Assembly (NCBI GenBank): GCA_039105265.1
Contig: JAPFFF010000004.1
Location: forward strand, 3,534,001-3,598,000
Reading direction: 5' to 3'
DNA: 64,000 nt
DNA from: Tritrichomonas musculus
Taxonomy: Eukaryota; Parabasalia; Tritrichomonadida; Tritrichomonadidae
A model generated the notes under the pieces. The model saw only the letters and a list, made by a program, of their open reading frames with translations. It was not told the origin of the DNA and searched no databases. Each line of letters starts with the position of its first letter. Position 1 is the stretch's first letter. Shown here piece by piece: positions 17,261 through 25,303 of this stretch. The position numbers and the translations under genes were made by a program.

Positions 17261-17392
17261 TTTAGTACTATGCCACATATAGCACTAAAATAAATACAAT
17301 TACCGCCGATTTGGAGAGGTTTTCGTCAATTAAATTAGCTGTCACGAGATTGTGGCAGGGTATATATTCTAATTTAGTCGAGGAAGACTAAA
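17261..17392. other. Three tandem hairpins before a short reading frame
   Basis: Arms: TTTAGTACTAT/ATAGCACTAAA (17261-17271, 17279-17289; one mismatch), CTGTCAC/GTGGCAG (17339-17345, 17352-17358; one G-U), and TTTAGTC/GACTAAA (17373-17379, 17386-17392). The last touches an ATG at 17393. Could be a structured RNA, a leader or an element end. No known RNA family recognised. Confidence 0.35.
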
Positions 17393-17696
17393 ATGTTAAT
17401 TTTTGGTAACATGGATGAATTAGCTTTAGGAGAACGCAGTGAGGGCGGAAGATACGAAGTGCATGTAGCACCTCCTAACATTACTACTAAGAGATTCACC
17501 CAACGTAATGGTAGTCATGCAATGTAGCTAGAACAGTTTTACAAAATAAATCCAATTCACAAAAGCTTGTGACAAAGATAAAATCATTAAATATGAACAC
17601 AAAAGTGCTTTTGTTACTTTCTCTGGCAAATGGAACGAAAACATTATTAACATCGACGTTGATAAAGTCATTTTAAATGCTTTTGATTTCAAATAA
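17393..17696 (+). pseudogene. Short decayed reading frames, unrecognised
   Basis: A 44-codon frame (MLIFGNMDELALGERSEGG...), then a second open stretch in another frame ending about 17694 that reads CDKDKIIKYEHKSAFVTFSGKWNENII. Composition is less AT-rich than the flanks, so it once coded. The pattern F-x-G-x-W-N-E recalls FHGEWNEA in the small gene at 7192. No initiator motif or recognised family. Probably a relic. Confidence 0.25.
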
Positions 17697-18088
17697 TAGT
17701 CATACCAAGATTTATTGTGTCAAATGTAAAAATTAGTATTAGTACCATCGCATTTGTTAACCCAAAAATTTTTGAAATAACAGCAAAGGTTAAACTTTTT
17801 AGCGAAATCAAAATCTGCATTATTACACTATGCATAGACTATTCCAATGGAATTTCCCAAATTACTGGCAGACACCACTTTCTTTGATAATATTATATTG
17901 AAAAAAGTTCATCTAATTATGAATAAATGTACTTGTTACGTTCCATTTTATGAACAACCCGTTTAATCAGGATTATAATTGATATATATAAAGGCTAAAT
18001 TATTCAATTATTTTCATTAAATTAATATTATAAACATTTTTTTATAATTAAAATTGGAATGCAATCAAAATAATCGTGTTTAAATGAA
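17697..18088. other. Decayed or non-coding spacer
   Basis: Begins with a plus-strand open stretch (about 17.70-17.90 kb) lacking a start and resembling nothing known, then turns AT-rich up to the next gene. Likely the tail of the accessory island. Confidence 0.35.
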
Positions 18089-18151
18089 ATGAATAAAATT
18101 CAAAAAATCTACCATTTATCAATTCAATTGTTTTTCTATTTAAAAAAATTC

Positions 18152-19969
18152 ATGTCATTTGTTCTACCTAATTGGATTCCACATGATCCTTCATTACTTG
18201 AAAGTTGTATAAATGAAGAAATGAATAGATTGAATGAATTGCAAGAAGAAATTTCGAAATTAGAATCTAAATCATTTAATCCGTTCATTTTTAAGAGTCC
18301 TAATCCAGACATTAAACTTCCATCCCCAATGACAATGAAATTACTCAATACTTTAATCTACAAAACTAAAATAGTTGATTACGATTACTCTTATTCAATA
18401 AGGCAAACTCAACCACCTACGATTTATATTGCTACAGCACACGAAATTCATTATTTTCAGGCCCCAATTATTAAAAATAATCCCCCTATTAAAATCCCGA
18501 TCAGCGATACAGAAATTAAAAGCATAGCTATTTTTTCAGAAATGATTATCGTCTTATTCACTAATAACAATATTTGCCCATATTCTTTAATAGAAAAAAT
18601 ATGGAAGCCACCAATTCAAATAGGGTATACACAACCAATTAACTTTATGAAAAGGATTAAAAATTATATTTTTTTACAAACTGGACTTAATAATATTTTT
18701 CTTTTCGATTCAACTAATTATCAACTTATTGGTTCAAAAACACTTAATACAAAAACCATTTTAGATAGCTATTTCCCAACTGATTCAAGCGACTGCTATT
18801 TCAAAACAATTGAAAAAGAAGTTATTGTCGTTGATATTGAGTCGATGCGAATAATACGTACAGTTTCTCTTGCAGACATTTTTATTTATAAGCTAGCTAT
18901 TCAAAGTTATGGCAATTTCTTATTTGCTTATAACGATGAAATTACAGTTCAATACGACCGAACTTTTAAAATTGCAGCTCAGCTTGATTTTGGATCCACT
19001 TATATGTATGCAGAGTCTGATCTCATTTTCTTTCTTTCTGAGACAAACAAAAGCCAATTTCAAAACGAAAATGATTCACAAAATGCAAATCAAACAGAAA
19101 ATCAAACTCAAAGCAATAATAAACATCATGCTGAAGAAGATAACTATTCTGAAGAAGAAGAAGATAATGATGCAATTATTTCACTTTCAATTGCATCAAT
19201 CAAAACGAAGGAAATATTAGCAACTTTGTCGATTTCAAAGATAAATATTGTTTCTTTCAAAGTTATCTTCACAAAACTCGGTGAACGGCGCATTATTATC
19301 CAAGGTGATGATAATAGTCTATCATTCTGGAATTTTACATTTGGAGATCCCCAAAAAGATGATCATGGTAGTATAGTCATTCAAAAAATAGGTGAAGAAG
19401 ATCAAAAGAAACAACTACAACAATATCAGCAACAACAGCAACAGATGAAACAAATTCCATACCAAAATCATTCAAAAGTTGTAGTAAATAGAAAAGCATC
19501 AATAATTCCTCCTTCAGCGATAAATAATCAAACTTTGACCATTATAAATGCACCAATTCAACCTGTTAACCAAGCAACGAGTGTTCATTTACCAACCACA
19601 AATGAAAATCATAATCAATTCGATTCAAATCCTGCTCAGACACTACAAATGAACCATATTTCAACACCAAAAGTAAGATCCAATCAATTTGCAAATAATC
19701 AAATTATTAATAATACAAAAGTTGTTCATACAGCTAACAACATTAATAACAATGAAAATAACAATAATAAAACAGTTCAAATACATATTTTCAATTCAAT
19801 TTCTCCTTCACAAGGGAATCCAAGATCACCACAACTAAATAAGGCTCAAAATCAACAACCACGATTACAAATTCCTCATCAAAATCAACAACCACAACAA
19901 ATACAAATACAGCACCAAACTCATATGCAACCTCAATTACAAAATTCAAAACCTCCAGAAAAAAAGTAG
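18152..19969 (+). CDS. Beta-propeller-like protein with Asn/Gln-rich tail, unrecognised
   Basis: 605 aa if the ATG at 18152 is used (MSFVLPNWIPHDPSLLESC). The frame also contains an ATG at 18089, which would add 21 residues reading like untranslated leader; the shorter start looks better. A short coiled coil (about 15-40) is followed by some 330 residues of alternating strands of WD40/propeller type (DYSYSIRQTQPPTIYIATAHEIHYF, ERRIIIQGDDNSLSFWNF), interrupted by an acidic Asn/Gln/Glu insert. The last ~180 residues are Gln/Asn-rich and probably disordered, with many QQ and NN repeats. No signal peptide or membrane segment. Scaffold function is possible; no family identified. Confidence 0.6.
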   Translation: MSFVLPNWIPHDPSLLESCINEEMNRLNELQEEISKLESKSFNPFIFKSPNPDIKLPSPMTMKLLNTLIYKTKIVDYDYSYSIRQTQPPTIYIATAHEIHYFQAPIIKNNPPIKIPISDTEIKSIAIFSEMIIVLFTNNNICPYSLIEKIWKPPIQIGYTQPINFMKRIKNYIFLQTGLNNIFLFDSTNYQLIGSKTLNTKTILDSYFPTDSSDCYFKTIEKEVIVVDIESMRIIRTVSLADIFIYKLAIQSYGNFLFAYNDEITVQYDRTFKIAAQLDFGSTYMYAESDLIFFLSETNKSQFQNENDSQNANQTENQTQSNNKHHAEEDNYSEEEEDNDAIISLSIASIKTKEILATLSISKINIVSFKVIFTKLGERRIIIQGDDNSLSFWNFTFGDPQKDDHGSIVIQKIGEEDQKKQLQQYQQQQQQMKQIPYQNHSKVVVNRKASIIPPSAINNQTLTIINAPIQPVNQATSVHLPTTNENHNQFDSNPAQTLQMNHISTPKVRSNQFANNQIINNTKVVHTANNINNNENNNNKTVQIHIFNSISPSQGNPRSPQLNKAQNQQPRLQIPHQNQQPQQIQIQHQTHMQPQLQNSKPPEKK

Positions 19970-20435
19970 TTTTTTTATTTAATATATTTTTTACAGATAA
20001 AATTTGTTTATTAAAGAAATTCCATATTATTCATTATCTGTTTTTGTTGGTCCTAGCCAATAAAAAGAGATTTAAATGTTTTATTCAAAATATTAATAAG
20101 ATTATCATTATCGATGAATTGTAATCCTTGAACTAAACTATCAAAAGTTTATGCCAGGATCAAAGAATGCTATATATATTTAATATATATATATATATTA
20201 ATTTCTATTATAATATCAATTGGTTAAACAAAGTAAAATTCTTTTTATTTTTAATACATTTTCTCTTCTTTTTACTAGTTTAATCGAAAATAGTACAAAT
20301 AAATTAAATACACATCATCCAGTAATTAATATTATTTGAAGATGAGTAATATTCCAGTCAAAAAAAAAAAAAAAAAAAACATGTATTGCATTTTAAAAAA
20401 TTTATACAAACAAAAACATAAAATAAAAAGCAAAT
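19970..20435. other. Convergent intergenic spacer
   Basis: AT-rich DNA between convergent gene ends, with a TA microsatellite near 20175-20205 and an A18-type run near 20360-20380. No gene seen. Confidence 0.6.
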
Positions 20436-21503
20436 TCAAGAAAAAAGGAACTTTTTTCTCTGCATTGCGTACAATTCGTTATCAGAAAAACCTCTAAAAG
20501 AAGGAATTGGCAAACCCCATAAGAAAATATTATCTCCCAAGTAATTCTTTATATTTTTGTAAACTTCACTGGGAGTGAACGATAATTCTTCTTCATCAAC
20601 ACAATCGCGTTCATTGTTCACGTTACCTAATCTGGTGAATTTGGTAAAAGCGATTTTATTAATAACTCTTAAGCATAGAACAATTTGAAAAAAAGCTTTA
20701 ATTAAAAATAATATTGAAATGCACATGCATCCTAAGAAGTAAGTCCCAAAGCAATAATCTTCAACAAAATATACTAAAATATCAAGAAAAGAAAAAATAA
20801 TTATCAATGAAGAAATTGACGAAAAAAAGCGGTAAAGTAGGAATAACTTTGCATTTTTTTTCCCAACCCAAGTTCCAGTAAAATTATCGTATATGAGAGG
20901 CATCATAACAAAACGATGTTCTGAAACAAAATATTCTGCAAATGGAGGCTGATGAGATGATATGATTGGCGGAAGTTTAAAAAAAGATAAATAAGAAAGA
21001 AAATAAGTGATATTTGAGCTTAAGTTAATCATTAGTGTAGAATTCACTATTTTGAAATCTTCATCACTAATTGCGATTCCAAGCTCATTTCCGCAAATTT
21101 CATTATTATTTATTATTTCAAGGTCCTCAAAATCATTCATATCTCTGTTATTCAATACTTCATCTTTTCTATTTCCCAATTTATTTGGCTTCTTCTTTTC
21201 TTTTTGAAAATAGTAAAATGGCAAGTATCCAGGCCCAACTATAATATTTAACCAAAAAGAAAATATAAGAAGTGAATAAAATATAATAAATAATATATAG
21301 TTTTTTTTAACCTTTTTTGATTGTGGAGTGTATGGATAAATTATATTGAATAAAAAATATAACTCAATGACTTGAAATAGAAAAGTTGGAAATAAACAAT
21401 GCAGATTTAAATTGTAATGGCCTATGTAAATTCTTTTTAAAGCTGGAACATATTTTACATTCTTTGAAAACTTGATGATTCTTGAATTTGTTTCTCTATT
21501 CAT
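20436..21503 (-). CDS. DHHC-type membrane protein lacking the zinc/catalytic cysteines
   Basis: 355 aa. Four predicted membrane segments (about 37-58, 68-90, 225-248, 252-276) reproduce the topology of DHHC protein acyltransferases. GPGYLP (about 90-95) corresponds to the family DPG motif, VGKKNAKLFLLYRF just before TM3 to the NCVGxxNxxxF motif, and FTPSEVYKN near the C-terminus to the TTxE region. The loop between TM2 and TM3, normally the Cys-rich domain with D-H-H-C, here reads ISSHQPPFAEYFVSEHRFVMMPLIYDN: it has no cysteine and no DHHC. Palmitoyl transfer is therefore not expected; a regulatory or scaffold role is inferred. Acidic/Asn insert at about 105-150. The frame is intact, so this is a diverged protein, not a decayed gene. 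Confidence 0.6.
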   Translation of the reverse strand: MNRETNSRIIKFSKNVKYVPALKRIYIGHYNLNLHCLFPTFLFQVIELYFLFNIIYPYTPQSKKVKKNYILFIIFYSLLIFSFWLNIIVGPGYLPFYYFQKEKKKPNKLGNRKDEVLNNRDMNDFEDLEIINNNEICGNELGIAISDEDFKIVNSTLMINLSSNITYFLSYLSFFKLPPIISSHQPPFAEYFVSEHRFVMMPLIYDNFTGTWVGKKNAKLFLLYRFFSSISSLIIIFSFLDILVYFVEDYCFGTYFLGCMCISILFLIKAFFQIVLCLRVINKIAFTKFTRLGNVNNERDCVDEEELSFTPSEVYKNIKNYLGDNIFLWGLPIPSFRGFSDNELYAMQRKKFLFS

Positions 21504-21744
21504 ATTTATAAACAGACTATTGAATCATTCAAAAATTGGAAGATAAAAATTTTGATTATTATTATTTTTTAAAATAGCAAATTAATAGATATTGATGATT
21601 TACACCTAATGATCATGTTAAAATTTTCCTTAATTGAAACGTTCATTTTAGAAAAACTTACATTTTGAATATTCAAATAATACGTTAGATACATTCAATT
21701 TCTAATTCATGGATTTTTCGCTTTGAATTTGATTCAAAAAACGA

Positions 21745-24369
21745 ATGATGTTACTTGAAGATGAATTTGTATGTCTTTGTCGAGATTATTTTAACAAATA
21801 CGAATCAGAGACAAATCCGAAATTTGATAAAGAACCAGAGGAGATTTCACAGTTTTTAAATAAACTACTTCAAAAACATCAAAAAATTCAAATTACAGAT
21901 GAAGTACGTTATTATATTCCTTTACTCGCACAATATAAAGATGGAATACTTTGCCCAATTTTAGAAACATGTGTTGAAGGAATTTCTCCCATTCACTTTG
22001 TACCTGACCTTTCGCTCCAAGTAATCACTAATCATGATGATAAAAATAACAAAAAATCAAAGGCACCCAGACGATATAAAAACAAAAACAATAAAGCTCC
22101 AAATACGACAAGAAATTATACTAAAAATTATTTTAAAGAAGAATATAATACTACAGATCAATGCAATCATACTTTTAAAAACATCGAGGATGTTGGTAAT
22201 GTACCAAAGATAACATTGCCACCTCATCTAACTGCAAAAAATGGGCCTTCAAGTTATAGAGCGCGACGAAATTTAAACACAGCTTCTCAAAACCGACTTT
22301 ATACAGCTACGTATAAGCAGCCTCTTCCACCTTTGAAAGATACACAAGATAACGTTTTGCCATCTCTTTACATTAACGATAAGCAAAACTTTTACATGGC
22401 ACAGAAAACAAACAAAGATAGTTTAGACTTTAATATTCTTCCTCCTGATTACCCAGATCAAATGATAAATGAAGACTTTGCAGTTCTTTCTCCAAGTGGT
22501 GTAATTGTTATGAATGGTGATCGAGCGAGCGTTGTTGATCTTGATCAATTTGTCTCGGACATCAAAAATGAATATATTGTTGAACGTTCTTCATTTCGAC
22601 AACGCTACTCCTACCGTTTCTTTTACACATGGCGTGAAAGATATAGGAATCGACTATTTCGTAAGATCATTCGATCATTTGACAATAAAGATGCTGTCTG
22701 TAACGTTGGATTTTCACAATTTCTTGAGAAAGTTCGTGAGACTGTTTTAACAACAACAGATCCTTTTTTGCAAATATATTCACGAGGATTTGACACTCTA
22801 TCACATGTAGGTGAAAAAAATAATAATGATAATAACGGAAGAAGTCCAGAGAGAAAGAAGAAATCTTCATCTAATATTAAATCAAACACTCCTTCAGGCT
22901 CCCCAAACACAAGTAATGTTTCGACATCTAGCACCAGCAGTAGTAATGGAGATCATACCGCCGATTTTTCTGATTTAATAGATGTTGCTACCGAATCAAT
23001 TGAAAAAATCGATGAAGATGTTAGATTAATGGGTGAAGATACTTGCCGTCAAATCTCAGAAGTGTTTAAACAAGTTAGATCTGCGAATTTATTGATGCAA
23101 CTCGATTTCGAAGAACTTAACTCGTTAAACTCACTTCCTCCTTCACTTCAGCCATTTAAGAGCGATTTAAAGTGGCGTGTCCCATCTCTTTATAGGCAAA
23201 GACTTCGTGAAAACATTTTACTAAGAGAGAGGAAGTTGGCTGGAGAACGCCAAGAATATATTAGAAAATTCTTCAATCGGATTCGGTCATTTTATACAGG
23301 ATTACTGATTGTTCAATGCAAACAATGCTTATTGAATTATCTATACAGATTTTCATCTCGCTCACCCCGATTTAATCATCAATTTACTGGTGAAAAGGTC
23401 AAAATTCGAATTAATAAGTTAGTTGCTAATTTTGACTCTGAAAAAGGTATGAGCGTTTATCCAAACCGAACCTTGTTTTTGAATTGGCTTGATCATACAG
23501 TAACTCAAATTACAGACGCATTTATTTCTGAAAACAAACATATAAATGTTGATGTAATTGCAGATATTGATCCTGAATATGAATTTGAAGTAGAAAACCC
23601 AAAGGCTATTTTATCCCGCTATCCAGATATTAAATCATTAAAAAATGATGCATTGTCCAATTTGAACGAAGTATTTGACTATGTTGAACATGAAATATCT
23701 CCACATTCCAACTTTCTGAAAAATTTGAAGAATCTTTCAGATGAGGCCAAGACATTCGAATCTTTTCGTCAATGCGACTTAGTTCAATCAATGATCAACA
23801 ATCTAATAAATTCCAAACAAAGCCTTTCCAAAAGACCCAAAACTATTTATCACACTCTATCAGAAAACAAAGAAACAATCGATTTTGTTGTTGACATGAA
23901 GCCATCATTTGAAGAAGCTGGCAATACTTTAAATGATGGAATTAAAATCTTTCAAAATAATCTAATTTCCGATTTAAATATTCAATTTTCAGAAATCCAA
24001 GAAAGATGGGCAATTTTAAAAGATAAAACAATTTCAAAAGATGAATGCAAAGAATTTGAAACTAAGCTAGTTTTATTCTCTACATTGTCTGACATGCTGT
24101 CATCTTCTTGGAATGAAACAAAATCAGAAATATCAGCTTTGGTTGATACAACAATGGGATTTTATCGTTCTTTGAATGAAAAATGCACCTTTACTACAGT
24201 AGAATCAATGGAATTTTTCAATAGAACATGCCAAAAAATGGGAATATCTTCTGTTCTCATTGATATTAATAGACATAAAAATAAAGGAAAAGTTGAATTA
24301 AAAGATAATGATTATGAATACGAATATGAATACGAAGAAGAAGAGAAAAATGAACCAAAGAATCAATAA
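21745..24369 (+). CDS. Protein resembling the N-terminal tail of axonemal dynein heavy chains
   Basis: 874 aa. Residues ~281-310 (SFRQRYSYRFFYTWRERYRNR...) have the aromatic/Arg pattern found in the tail of axonemal dynein heavy chains. Residues ~490-610 continue in that style: RKFFNRIRSFYTGLL, then VKIRINKLVANFDSEKGMSVYPN followed by LFLNWLDHTV, like the dynein tail block that reads 'L.F.PS..EF...'. Motor (AAA+) domains are absent and the ORF is complete, so it would be a stand-alone tail-like protein. An insert at 355-400 is Ser/Asn-rich; the C-terminus ends in an acidic DYEYEYEYEEEE tract. It might act in flagellar assembly, but this rests on by-eye similarity. Start: two ATGs in tandem at 21745/21748. 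Confidence 0.4.
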   Translation: MMLLEDEFVCLCRDYFNKYESETNPKFDKEPEEISQFLNKLLQKHQKIQITDEVRYYIPLLAQYKDGILCPILETCVEGISPIHFVPDLSLQVITNHDDKNNKKSKAPRRYKNKNNKAPNTTRNYTKNYFKEEYNTTDQCNHTFKNIEDVGNVPKITLPPHLTAKNGPSSYRARRNLNTASQNRLYTATYKQPLPPLKDTQDNVLPSLYINDKQNFYMAQKTNKDSLDFNILPPDYPDQMINEDFAVLSPSGVIVMNGDRASVVDLDQFVSDIKNEYIVERSSFRQRYSYRFFYTWRERYRNRLFRKIIRSFDNKDAVCNVGFSQFLEKVRETVLTTTDPFLQIYSRGFDTLSHVGEKNNNDNNGRSPERKKKSSSNIKSNTPSGSPNTSNVSTSSTSSSNGDHTADFSDLIDVATESIEKIDEDVRLMGEDTCRQISEVFKQVRSANLLMQLDFEELNSLNSLPPSLQPFKSDLKWRVPSLYRQRLRENILLRERKLAGERQEYIRKFFNRIRSFYTGLLIVQCKQCLLNYLYRFSSRSPRFNHQFTGEKVKIRINKLVANFDSEKGMSVYPNRTLFLNWLDHTVTQITDAFISENKHINVDVIADIDPEYEFEVENPKAILSRYPDIKSLKNDALSNLNEVFDYVEHEISPHSNFLKNLKNLSDEAKTFESFRQCDLVQSMINNLINSKQSLSKRPKTIYHTLSENKETIDFVVDMKPSFEEAGNTLNDGIKIFQNNLISDLNIQFSEIQERWAILKDKTISKDECKEFETKLVLFSTLSDMLSSSWNETKSEISALVDTTMGFYRSLNEKCTFTTVESMEFFNRTCQKMGISSVLIDINRHKNKGKVELKDNDYEYEYEYEEEEKNEPKNQ

Positions 24370-25303
24370 CTTAGTAATGTATTTAGTTAGGGATTCATTC
24401 TGTTTTTATTTTTATTTTTTTGAAATTATGTTTTTTCTGTAATAGTAAATATTTAAATAGTATATTAATTTTTAATTATTCTAGTCAAATCTATACATTA
24501 TTATCATTTTAATAAATGGAAATATTTTGAATCATTTATCTTCATATAAAATCTATTTAGTTTTTAATACAGATTTCTTTTTTTTATTTTACAATTAATA
24601 TTTGGTGTAAAAAAAGAATTTAAATACATTTGAATCATATCAATTACAATTAAAATTCTTTGATGCATGAATATAGAATCTGATAATTTAAAAAATTCTA
24701 AGAGATTTTATTTATTTTATGGACATTAAGAATATAGAAAAAAGACAAATAACCTTGAAAAGATATACCCTCCTCTCCCTACAATTCCCTACAATTTTGA
24801 ATACTTTTCAGAATTTTTTGAAATTAAAATATATGAAAATCAAATGAAAATATAAAATGATAGTTACTTTAATTAAAGCCTACTTTTAAAGCAGTTTCAA
24901 TAAATACATATCATTTTGGAATTGCTAAAAAGAAAAAAGAAAAATAATATTATATTGTTTTCCAATCCATTTTTTTGAGAAAAAAGTTTATGAATTTTGA
25001 AGGATTATGCATTAATATTAATACTATTCATTTGTTGGCCCCATTCCATACGTTAAAAAAAATACCTTTTTTAAAAGTTTTTTGTTCATTTTTCCATATT
25101 TTCTTTGATTTGGAAAATAAAAAAAATATATTTATATTAATATTTTATATAACTGAATTTAATTAATATAAAATAATTTATAAAAATTGTTTATTTATGG
25201 AGATATAAAAAAAACCACTCAAAAAAAATTCGAATTGTAGGGAGAGGAGGGAGAGATTGTTACAATTTTTTCTGAAAAAGTTATTAAAATTTCTTATGAA
25301 CGA
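24370..25303. other. Spacer holding a MITE
   Basis: AT-rich non-coding DNA of 930 bp; the right half is the MITE at 24768-25251, leaving about 50 bp before the next gene. A 63-codon frame inside the MITE (24975-25166) is low complexity and not believed. Confidence 0.6.
24768..25251. mobile_element. 484-bp MITE with perfect 20-bp TIRs
   Basis: CCCTCCTCTCCCTACAATTC (24768-24787) is repeated as an exact inverted copy at 25232-25251. The left end also has an immediate partial duplication (CCCTACAATTTTG). No coding capacity and no obvious target duplication. The right end is only 52 bp from the start codon of the Pmp-like gene, so the element probably supplies or displaces part of its promoter. 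Confidence 0.75.

Noticed and set aside
18089-18151. Longer N-terminus for the propeller-like protein
   Set aside because: The extra 21 residues are AT-driven hydrophobic text typical of untranslated leader; the ATG at 18152 begins a better N-terminus.
20175-20205. TA microsatellite as an element end
   Set aside because: No inverted repeat or duplication around it; simple-sequence slippage explains it.
24975-25166. 63-codon frame inside the MITE
   Set aside because: No initiator, AT-driven composition, lies inside a non-coding element.
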